In this document: positions 1-5,170 of the stretch, piece after piece
How the letters are laid out: the number at the start of each line of letters is the position of its first letter
Numbering within the stretch: position 1 is the stretch's first letter
From: Bacteroidales bacterium
GTDB lineage: Bacteria > Bacteroidota > Bacteroidia > Bacteroidales > JAOZVK01
Assembly: GCA_029938185.1 (NCBI GenBank)
Contig: JAOZVK010000203.1
Span: forward strand, 1-9,432
Length of the DNA stretch: 9,432 nucleotides
Direction of reading: 5' to 3'
Position numbers and translations under genes: made by a program
Notes under the pieces: generated by a model
The model's input: only the letters and a program-made list of their open reading frames with translations
What the model was told of the DNA's origin: nothing
The model's database searches: none

Positions 1-22
1 TCTATGATTAAAACTACTTGAA

Positions 23-56
23 AAACAAGACTGTCCAACTTCTGACGGGTAGCCAT
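23..56 (-). repeat. 34-bp repeat, start of a short ORF running off the left edge
   Basis: Read on the minus strand, these 34 bases are identical to 5034-5067 on the plus strand. Similarity continues a few bases further, with mismatches at single positions. The minus-strand sequence begins with ATG (56-54) and stays open to the window edge, reading MATRQKLDSLVFQVVLII. The 5034 copy reads MATRQKLDSLVYQVF. Two of the differences just past the exact match, CAG/CAA and GTG/GTA, are synonymous. The repeat lies about 38 bp downstream of the bioD stop on the same strand. It could be the end of a mobile element or the start of a small gene; the rest lies outside the window. Confidence 0.7.
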
Positions 57-93
57 ATTTTGCATTCTTCACGTGAAATTTGTTAGTCTTTTT

Positions 94-798
94 TTATGAA
101 CAAACCCTGCCAAATAAAGTATCTAAATTTATTTGTGTTTGATTTTTACGAACTTCAAAGAATTTAGCATTTTTAAAGTATTTTGTTAGTTTTTTCTTAA
201 TAATTCTTTTCGAATCGTCAATAATTTGCTGGCTATCATTTGGGAAGTGATTGTAAATTAGTGCATCAACATGTATTTTTCTGTTCATACAAACCTCAAG
301 GCTTAATAAAGTATGGTTTATGCTACCTAATTTAGACGAAGAAACCAAAATCAAAGGAATATTTTGATTTTCGATATAATCAATTATTTCAACATCCTCG
401 TTTATAGGAACATGTAGACCTCCTGCACCTTCCAATAATACAATATCGTATTTGTTTAAAAGTTTTTGGCTTGATTCTCTAATTTTTTCAATATCAATTT
501 CCCTATTTTCGAGTTTTGCAGCTAAATGTGGCGATGCAGGATATTCAAAAACATAACAGCAGCTTGTTTTGTCATGGTCTTCTTTGCTTAGCTCAACTCC
601 CATTATTTTCCGATGTTCTAATATATCAAGAGCAATTCCTGTACAGCCTGTTTGTACTAATTTTTGAGTTGTCACATTTATATTGCAATCAAACAAATAT
701 TTTGCAATTAGTCCAGTAATATATGTTTTTCCGCAATCTGTGTCGATTCCGCTGATAAAATATATTTTTTTGTCTACTTGAGCCTTTTTATGTTGCAT
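94..798 (-). CDS. bioD: Dethiobiotin synthetase BioD
   Basis: This cytoplasmic enzyme carries out ATP-dependent carboxylation of 7,8-diaminopelargonate and closes the ureido ring to give dethiobiotin, the step before BioB. The protein has 234 aa, close to the family norm of about 225. It shows the BioD P-loop GIDTDCGKT (residues 17-25), QKLVQTG (45-51), YPASPHLAA (86-94), LLEGAGG (121-127) and SSSKLGSINHTLL (153-165), all typical of the P-loop synthetase fold. It lies 84 bp downstream of bioC on the same strand, so the two are probably co-transcribed. Family members usually start within a few residues of the K-Y-F-I-(T/S)-G strand. Here the first residues, MQHKKAQ, are an extra lead encoded by an arm of a dispersed repeat (778-796), which also supplies the ATG. 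I see no other ATG, GTG or TTG between that ATG and KKIYFISG, so this start is likely real. Confidence 0.95.
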   Translation of the reverse strand: MQHKKAQVDKKIYFISGIDTDCGKTYITGLIAKYLFDCNINVTTQKLVQTGCTGIALDILEHRKIMGVELSKEDHDKTSCCYVFEYPASPHLAAKLENREIDIEKIRESSQKLLNKYDIVLLEGAGGLHVPINEDVEIIDYIENQNIPLILVSSSKLGSINHTLLSLEVCMNRKIHVDALIYNHFPNDSQQIIDDSKRIIKKKLTKYFKNAKFFEVRKNQTQINLDTLFGRVCS

Positions 799-911
799 AT
801 GTATAAATATTTTGGCTTTTCGAGCCTTTTCTAAATAGTTTTATTAATATTGATTATCTGTTAATTAAAAAGAAAAAAACTCTTACGCATAAGCAACATA
901 AAAAGGCTCAA
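778..911. repeat. Inverted-repeat element at the bioC-bioD junction
   Basis: A perfect 19-bp inverted repeat (plus-strand right arm gcaacataaaaaggctcaa at 893-911, left arm 778-796) brackets the 84-bp bioC-bioD spacer and reaches into both genes. Inside is a hairpin at 814-826 (GGCTT-TTC-GAGCC, with one G-U pair) followed by TTTT, then a 33-bp AT-rich block (839-871) that recurs at 4651-4683 with 3 mismatches. The right arm continues to 883 with the core TTACGCATAAGC, a member of the hairpin repeat family seen elsewhere in the window. It looks like a small non-coding mobile or REP-like element inserted between the genes. The T-run follows the hairpin only on the plus strand, so it is not an obvious terminator for bioC. 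Confidence 0.7.
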
Positions 912-1686
912 ATAGCCAATTTTTTCTTTTTCTTGCAATAATATATATAGGGTGATATGTTAGACTAAATTTCCCGTTACTTTCCATAAAATTTTTAGTA
1001 TATAGTCTTTCAAATTCAATTAAATCTTTTTTGTTCCATTTTTGGCTGTTTGTTCCATTAACACCTGTATATTTTATATGTTTTAATACATCAATCGGGC
1101 TATTAAAATAAAGTATATATTCCTCTTGATATGTTGAAATTACGCTATATTTATTATTAATTTTATTTACCAAATCGCTAAAATTAGGATAGGTCAATCC
1201 TTTATTCATTATTGTTCTAATTTCTTTAAAATTATTTACACCGAACATACTACAAGCAATAATTCCATCTTGTTTCAAATGACAATTTGCTTTTGTTAGA
1301 AACGTATCAAAATCGTTGAACCATTGGAATGTTGATGATGAAACCAATAAATCAATATCGTCCGGAAAGTTTATTGTTTCGGCATCGCCCCACAAAAAAG
1401 TATAATTCTTTGTATGTTTCTTAGAGATAATTTTATCAAGTTCGGTTTTCATACCCTCCACTAAATCATTTAGGTAATAGTTGTTTGGTTCAATAAATTT
1501 TAATAATTCATTTGTCAAAAAACCAGTTCCGCAACCTATCTCAAATATATTTTTGTAATTCTGTTTTGTAGTTTTTCTTATAAGTTTTGAGAGCCTACGT
1601 GAAATTCTTTTTTGTATTTCGGCATTGTTATTATATGTCGAAATGCATTTACTAAATCTTGATTTTACTAATTCTTTATCTATCAT
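883..1686 (-). CDS. bioC: Malonyl-ACP O-methyltransferase BioC
   Basis: BioC uses SAM to methylate the free carboxyl of malonyl-ACP, disguising it so that fatty acid synthesis can build the pimeloyl chain of biotin. The 267-aa protein has the class I methyltransferase motif I FEIGCGTGFL (48-57), an acidic motif region around NDLVEGM (73-79), WGDAE (99-103), and SSSTFQWFND (117-126), which matches the S-x-x-x-QW segment typical of BioC. It sits directly upstream of bioD, which supports the call. Members normally end shortly after a strand like YIIARK (248-253). Here about 11 more residues (WLFEPFYVAYA) and the TAA stop are encoded by a copy of a dispersed repeat (883-918), so the C-terminus seems to have been extended by repeat insertion. 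The start is the ATG at 1686. No clear promoter was recognised in the 225 bp upstream. Confidence 0.9.
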   Translation of the reverse strand: MIDKELVKSRFSKCISTYNNNAEIQKRISRRLSKLIRKTTKQNYKNIFEIGCGTGFLTNELLKFIEPNNYYLNDLVEGMKTELDKIISKKHTKNYTFLWGDAETINFPDDIDLLVSSSTFQWFNDFDTFLTKANCHLKQDGIIACSMFGVNNFKEIRTIMNKGLTYPNFSDLVNKINNKYSVISTYQEEYILYFNSPIDVLKHIKYTGVNGTNSQKWNKKDLIEFERLYTKNFMESNGKFSLTYHPIYIIARKRKNWLFEPFYVAYA

Positions 1687-1760
1687 TTATTTATAATACT
1701 TTATTTTTGTAATTGTAGTTTATGGTGTAATGAATATTATGTAGGTAGTGAAACAAGTTA

Positions 1761-1792
1761 AGGTCTTAGACCTATTTAATGTGGCTTACGCG
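1761..1792 (+). repeat. Hairpin repeat copy, AGGTC type
   Basis: The stem AGGTC-TTA-GACCT (1761-1773) is followed by atttaatgtggcttacgcg, the same core found at 9396-9416 and, inverted, at 3891-3912 and 4982-5003. It lies in the 225-bp spacer between the symporter gene and bioC, both on the minus strand. The rest of that spacer holds AT-rich sequence, a second GCGTAAGC core near 1869, and the low-complexity TTGTTAATTGTCC-type stretch (1880-1909). I see no gene or convincing promoter there. Confidence 0.75.
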
Positions 1793-1911
1793 TTTTTGTA
1801 AATCGCTATTAAGTAGGTCATTGTATAAAATCGACACTTTGTAAAGTTGTAACTTGCTGTAATTCTGGCGTAAGCAAAATTGTTAATTGTCCATTATTCA
1901 TTGTTAATTAC

Positions 1912-3411
1912 TTAATAGGTCAAATATCTTTTTTTTTGAGATATTAGCAAAAGCCCAAAAAATGTAATTATTCCATTTAGGATTAATAATTCAAAACCAA
2001 ACTCATAGCCCCATAATAAACTTTTAGAATTCATATTAATTATAAAACATAAAATTGGAGAAATAACCGCCACCAAAGGAACATATTTATCTATAACTTT
2101 CTTTTTTACAAACAAACCAAAGGCAAATAATCCCAAAAGAGGGCCGTATGTATATCCTGCCACTTTAAACACCATATTTATAACACTATCATCGTTAATA
2201 GCTTTAAATATTAATATTACCAAAAATATTATAAATGAAAAAGCCAGATGAATAAAACGCTTCTTTTTTCGAGTCGATTTAGAATCTTCGTTAATATTTA
2301 TACCCAAAATATCAACGACAAAAGAGGTTGTTAGAGATGTAAGAGCAGAGTCGGCACTTGAGAACGCAGCAGCAATTATTCCCAACAAAAAAACAACACC
2401 AGCAAATAGGCTAAAATTTTTAATTGCTAAAATCGGATAAAGCTTATCGGTATGAATATATTTCCCTGCTTCAACACTATACATAAAACTTTCAGGATTA
2501 TCAAAAACCAAACCTGTTTTATTTATAAATATGTAAAGTAAAGCCCCTAGTGATAAAAACAGTAAATTTACAGGTAAAAGTGTAATACTAAACCAGAACA
2601 TATTTTTTTTAGCATCTTTCAGATTTCTACAAGTCAGGTTTTTTTGCATCATATCTTGGTCAAGTCCTGTCATTACAATAGCTATAAAAGCACCTGCAAA
2701 AAAATGTTTTACAAAATGTTTTCCTGATTGCCACTCCCATACAAAAATTTTTGAATGCTCATCGTTCGACACTGTACTAATTAATTCGGATACTGATAGA
2801 TTTAATTCCTTACTAATAATAATTACACTAATTATTACAGCAGATAACATAAAAAAAGTTTGTAAAGTATCTGTCCAAACGATTGTTTTAATTCCTGCTC
2901 TAAATGTATAAATCCAAATAAGTAGAATAGTAACAATAACTGTAATTGCAAACGGAATTCCAAAACTATCAAAGAAAGCAAGTTGTAATACAGTAGCTAC
3001 CAGATATAAACGAAAAGATGCTCCTATAACTCTTGATAATAAAAAGAAAAAAGAACCTGTTTTGTATGAGAAGAAACCAAAACGCTCTTTTAAATATGTG
3101 TAAATAGTAACTAAATTCATACGGTAGTATATTGGTAACAAGACTGTTGCGATAATAAAATATCCCAACAAATAACCTATTACCATCTGAAAGTATGAAA
3201 AATCACTATTACCAACTTCACCCGGAACCGATATAAAAGTTACACCCGATAAGGATGCTCCAATCATACCAAAAGCTACTAAATACCATGGAGACTGTCT
3301 ATTGCCTGTAAAAAAAGTTGCTGTATTAGAATTTTTTGAAGTTAAATATGATATAATTATCAATAAAGCAAAATAAATTGCTATTACACTAAATACTAAA
3401 AATGGACTCAT
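1912..3411 (-). CDS. Sodium:solute symporter, SSS (SLC5) family
   Basis: This inner-membrane transporter imports an unidentified solute with Na+. The 499-aa protein is almost entirely hydrophobic segments separated by short loops, consistent with about 13 membrane helices. Family marks are the N-terminal helix and TGNRQSPWYLVAFGMIGAS (35-53), GASLSGVTFISVPGEVG (51-67) in the unwound first core helix, the GIKTIVWTDTLQ signature (173-184), MTGLDQDMMQ (247-256), and GIIAAAFSSADSALTSL (344-360), whose serines and alanine form the Na2 site in characterised members. The lysine/arginine-rich loop 378-385 is cytoplasmic by the positive-inside rule. The substrate cannot be read from the sequence. Sugars, sialic acid, amino acids or other organic anions are all possible, and the neighbours do not decide. 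It is probably its own transcription unit, with 737 bp of non-coding DNA upstream. A biotin-pathway role is not supported by anything beyond adjacency to bioC. Confidence 0.9.
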   Translation of the reverse strand: MSPFLVFSVIAIYFALLIIISYLTSKNSNTATFFTGNRQSPWYLVAFGMIGASLSGVTFISVPGEVGNSDFSYFQMVIGYLLGYFIIATVLLPIYYRMNLVTIYTYLKERFGFFSYKTGSFFFLLSRVIGASFRLYLVATVLQLAFFDSFGIPFAITVIVTILLIWIYTFRAGIKTIVWTDTLQTFFMLSAVIISVIIISKELNLSVSELISTVSNDEHSKIFVWEWQSGKHFVKHFFAGAFIAIVMTGLDQDMMQKNLTCRNLKDAKKNMFWFSITLLPVNLLFLSLGALLYIFINKTGLVFDNPESFMYSVEAGKYIHTDKLYPILAIKNFSLFAGVVFLLGIIAAAFSSADSALTSLTTSFVVDILGININEDSKSTRKKKRFIHLAFSFIIFLVILIFKAINDDSVINMVFKVAGYTYGPLLGLFAFGLFVKKKVIDKYVPLVAVISPILCFIINMNSKSLLWGYEFGFELLILNGIITFFGLLLISQKKRYLTY

Positions 3412-3582
3412 AATTAATTTAATATTATTTTGATGTTTTTGAAATATGTTTATATCCTAAATGTAAGGAGTTAAAAGTTTGCTTACGTTTAATAAAATAA
3501 TATTATATAAAAAACAAAAGAGTTGTTTTTATATATTGACCTACTATCTCAAATAAATTTTTTACTTGTGTGTGTTGGTGCA

Positions 3583-3618
3583 ATATCAATAATTATATCA
3601 ATAATTATATCAATAATT
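3583..3618. repeat. 12-bp tandem repeat, three exact units
   Basis: The unit ATATCAATAATT occurs three times head to tail with no mismatch. It is AT-only apart from one C per unit, and lies about 170 bp upstream of the symporter start. Copy number may vary between strains through slippage. No protein-binding role can be inferred. Confidence 0.85.
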
Positions 3619-3821
3619 ACAACTGTTTGCCTCTTTAAATTCTTTGCAAATATAAATGAAAAACATTTGCTTTATTAATAAATCCTAAAACGCTTCCTTA
3701 TTTAAGTTTTTTATTAGTTCCTAAAATGTTTTTTTATTTCGTTAGTAAGTTTTTTTGCCCTCTGAAAGAGTACAACAAATTAATCCCACAAATATCGTTT
3801 GTTATAATCGACATTGTATTT

Positions 3822-3929
3822 TAAGTACTGTTACAAAAAAAAATTCGACATTTACTTATTCGTAACTTTTTGATTAAATTGTTTTTATACTAATGCGTAA
3901 GCAACTATAAATAGGTCGAAGACCTTAAA
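3822..3929 (-). repeat. 108-bp direct repeat, copy A (carries hairpin repeat)
   Basis: It matches 4914-5020 in the same orientation. The first 13 bp (taagtactgttac) are identical, then comes an A/T-run segment that differs, then 79 bp with 5 mismatches, of which the last 42 bp (3888-3929) are identical. That end contains AATGCGTAAGC and the stem AGGTC-GAA-GACCT (3913-3925), so the copy is the reverse orientation of those at 1761 and 9383. With copy B it brackets the cytochrome gene. Confidence 0.85.
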
Positions 3930-4073
3930 AAAATATTATGATGCTACGCAGCTTAATTTTTTTGGGTGCGAAAGCAGATAGTCATTATATATTATATAGA
4001 AATATTTGAATTTAGAAATACAATTATTAGCAGAAAATTTGCAAGTTATTAATTTTTCTATTTATAAAATAAA

Positions 4074-4105
4074 TTTGGCTATTATTATATATAAAATTAC
4101 TTTTG
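4074..4105 (+). promoter_or_regulatory. Bacteroidetes-type promoter for the cytochrome gene
   Basis: A -33 box TTTG (4074-4077), a 20-bp spacer and a -7 box TACTTTTG (4098-4105) match the primary sigma factor consensus TTTG-N(17-23)-TAnnTTTG described for Bacteroides. Transcription would begin near 4111-4115, giving an untranslated leader of about 35 nt before the ATG at 4149. The leader is A-rich just before the start (taaaaag), as is usual in this phylum in place of a strong Shine-Dalgarno. Confidence 0.6.
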
Positions 4106-4148
4106 CAACCTATTATTTTATTTCATAAAAAAATTAAATTATAAAAAG

Positions 4149-4604
4149 ATGAAAAAATTAAATTTATTATCATTAATGCTTGCATTTTTATTTGTTGCAA
4201 CATTATCATTAGTATCATGTGGCGGTGGCGAAACTAAGACAAACGAAACTGATACTGAAAAAACTGAAACTGAAAAACCAGAAGTAAAGTTAGATTTGAC
4301 AGCCGGAAAAACTATATATGAAGGTAAATGTCAAGCTTGTCATCAAGCTAATGGTCAAGGTTTAGGAGATAATTTTCCTCCTTTAGCTAAATCTGATTTT
4401 TTGAAAGACAAAACTGCTACTATTAAATCTATCATTAATGGTATAAGTGGTGAGATTGAAGTTAATGGTAAAAAGTATTCAATGCCTATGGCTGCTGTTG
4501 TATTAACAGACCAAGAAGCAATGGACGTTGTAAATTACATTCTTAACAGTTGGGAGAACAAATATGGTTCTGTTACTCTTGAAGATATAAAAGCTGCAAG
4601 ATAA
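4149..4604 (+). CDS. Lipoprotein monohaem cytochrome c
   Basis: This is a small electron carrier anchored by lipid outside the cytoplasmic membrane. The 151-aa precursor has a signal peptide with lysines at 2-3, a hydrophobic core to about residue 20, and the lipobox LVSC with C24 as the lipidated residue. A Gly/Thr/Glu/Lys-rich linker (25-50) follows, then one class I cytochrome c domain (about 50-137). Haem attaches at CQACH (61-65), with H65 as axial ligand. The distal ligand is probably M112 or M114 in KYSMPMAA. FPPLAKSDFL (76-85) and the C-terminal helix TDQEAMDVVNYILNSW (120-135) are typical of the cbb3/nitrite-reductase-associated type. The gene stands alone, with its own promoter and a hairpin terminator 8 bp after the stop, so its redox partner is not revealed by context. 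A 108-bp direct repeat brackets it. Confidence 0.9.
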   Translation: MKKLNLLSLMLAFLFVATLSLVSCGGGETKTNETDTEKTETEKPEVKLDLTAGKTIYEGKCQACHQANGQGLGDNFPPLAKSDFLKDKTATIKSIINGISGEIEVNGKKYSMPMAAVVLTDQEAMDVVNYILNSWENKYGSVTLEDIKAAR

Positions 4605-4611
4605 ATATAGT

Positions 4612-4628
4612 GGCTCTTCGAGCCTTTT
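4612..4628 (+). terminator. Hairpin plus T-run after the cytochrome gene; also a GGCTC-type repeat copy
   Basis: The stem GGCTC-TTC-GAGCC (4612-4624) followed by TTTT starts 7 nt after the stop codon, fitting an intrinsic terminator. It is also a member of the dispersed hairpin family: the following ttttaacgctgcttatgcat parallels tttttaatgtggcttacgcat at 9396-9415. Both stem sides have changed together relative to the AGGTC/GACCT copies, so the pairing itself seems to be what is kept. Confidence 0.65.
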
Positions 4629-4650
4629 AACGCTGCTTATGCATAAATAA

Positions 4651-4683
4651 TTTTACTATTATTGATTATCGGTTAATTAAAAA
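4651..4683. repeat. 33-bp AT-rich block shared with the bioC-bioD junction
   Basis: Thirty of 33 bases match 839-871 in the same orientation (core attgattatc, then gttaattaaaaa). In both places the block follows a GGCTC-type hairpin with T-run, at 814-830 and 4612-4628. This copy has about 12 extra bases between hairpin and block, so the two are versions of one larger unit. Confidence 0.75.
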
Positions 4684-4770
4684 AAGCAAAAATAAACTTG
4701 ATGAATCAACTATTTTGTTTAAGCAATTTTAATAATCTTAACAAATGTCTGAATAAGATGTTCTATTTAC

Positions 4771-4799
4771 TACACCACAGCTACTTAGCTTGTGGTGTA
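4771..4799. repeat. Strong isolated hairpin
   Basis: Nine-bp arms TACACCACA (4771-4779) and TGTGGTGTA (4791-4799) pair perfectly, with a further GCT/AGC pairing inside across a bulged T. There is no T-run on either side, so an intrinsic terminator is not clearly supported, though it lies between two convergent genes. It could be a bidirectional 3'-end structure, a transposon-end hairpin relic or part of a small RNA. Confidence 0.6.
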
Positions 4800-4870
4800 T
4801 ATGATTACTAATCTAAAATCAGAACTCCCAAAATGTAATTTCAACATTTATAAAAAAAATAAAGAATAAT

Positions 4871-4901
4871 TTTGACCGCAATATTAATTAAATTAACTTT
4901 G
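4871..4901 (+). promoter_or_regulatory. Orphan Bacteroidetes-type promoter
   Basis: TTTG (4871-4874), a 19-bp spacer and TAACTTTG (4894-4901) match the Bacteroidetes -33/-7 consensus as well as the cytochrome promoter does. No established plus-strand gene lies downstream. A transcript starting near 4908 would cross direct repeat B, its hairpin (5004-5016) and the short ORF at 5034, and could run antisense into the 3' end of the PLP enzyme gene at 5171. In such AT-rich DNA a chance match is possible. Confidence 0.4.
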
Positions 4902-4913
4902 CTAAATTGGTTG

Positions 4914-5020
4914 TAAGTACTGTTACTAAAATTTTTAGACATTTACTTATTCATAACTTCCTGATTAAATTGTCTTTGTACTAATGCGTAAGCAACTATA
5001 AATAGGTCGAAGACCTTAAA
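4914..5020 (-). repeat. 107-bp direct repeat, copy B (carries hairpin repeat)
   Basis: This is the partner of 3822-3929. The last 42 bp (4979-5020) are identical, including AATGCGTAAGC and the stem AGGTC-GAA-GACCT (5004-5016). It starts just after the orphan promoter and ends 13 bp before the ATG of the repeated short ORF. Downstream sequence differs from copy A, so the repeat boundary near 5020 is sharp. Confidence 0.85.
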
Positions 5021-5033
5021 TTTACTATAAATA

Positions 5034-5132
5034 ATGGCTACCCGTCAGAAGTTGGACAGTCTTGTTTATCAGGTGTTTCGTAACAAGATAAAAATCAATC
5101 CTGTAAATCCTGTAAATCCTGTCAAAAAATAA
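5034..5132 (+). CDS. Putative 32-aa ORF inside the inverted-end element
   Basis: ATG at 5034 to TAA at 5130-5132 encodes MATRQKLDSLVYQVF followed by a basic stretch (RNKIKI) and a threefold N-P-V repeat, ending VKK. The first 11 residues are encoded by 34 bases identical to the minus-strand copy at 23-56, and the next codons differ partly at synonymous positions. It may be a small peptide gene, a 5' gene fragment copied around the genome, or simply an open frame in a mobile element. The NPV tail comes from the 9-bp tandem repeat at 5097-5123, which argues against a conserved protein end. I do not recognise the family. Confidence 0.25.
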   Translation: MATRQKLDSLVYQVFRNKIKINPVNPVNPVKK

Positions 5133-5160
5133 AATAATGTCCAATACTATACGTGTAGCC
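5036..5160. mobile_element. 125-bp element with imperfect terminal inverted repeats (MITE-like)
   Basis: The left end ggctacccgtcagaagttgg (5036-5055, continuing ACA to 5058) and the reverse complement of the right end (5138-5160) share 16 of 23 bases, with identical outer GGCTAC, inner CGT, and TTGGACA. Inside are a 7-bp hairpin (TCTTGTT 5060-5066 with AACAAGA 5082-5088) and a 9-bp tandem repeat. The left end recurs in inverse orientation at 23-56. No clear target-site duplication flanks it. The right end lies 10 bp past the stop codon of the PLP enzyme gene. It encodes no transposase, so it would need one in trans. Confidence 0.45.
5097..5123. repeat. 9-bp tandem repeat, three units
   Basis: AATCCTGTA, AATCCTGTA, AATCCTGTC. 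Period 9 keeps any reading frame; in the frame of the ORF at 5034 the units encode N-P-V. From general memory, AATCCTGTAAATCCTGT-like strings are common between genes in Bacteroidetes and other bacteria. Confidence 0.8.
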
Positions 5161-5170
5161 GAATTTTTTA

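Larger units (their letters stand above)
3412..4148. other. Repeat-rich intergenic region between symporter and cytochrome genes
   Basis: This 737-bp spacer separates two divergent genes. It contains a 3x12-bp tandem repeat (3583-3618), the 108-bp direct repeat A (3822-3929) with its hairpin, and the cytochrome promoter (4074-4105). An isolated minus-strand -7-like box (CAAATATA on the plus strand, 3647-3654) could serve the symporter gene, but no matching -33 box was found. The stretch 3930-3995 has a GCTACGCAGC-type segment of unknown nature. No protein-coding frame or structured RNA could be recognised. Confidence 0.7.

Noticed and set aside
516..719. Open plus-strand frame of 67 codons inside bioD
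   Set aside because: It is antisense to a well-supported bioD, with no start signals and no recognisable domain.
814..830. Hairpin with T-run as a terminator between bioC and bioD
   Set aside because: The T-run follows the stem on the plus strand, while both genes are on the minus strand.
3583..3618. Short direct repeats considered as a CRISPR array or origin iterons
   Set aside because: Three 12-bp units without spacers, no cas genes and no replication gene nearby. This is a simple tandem repeat.
3647..3654. CAAATATA as the -7 box of a symporter promoter
   Set aside because: No -33 box stands at the right spacing, and such a short motif is expected by chance in this AT-rich DNA.
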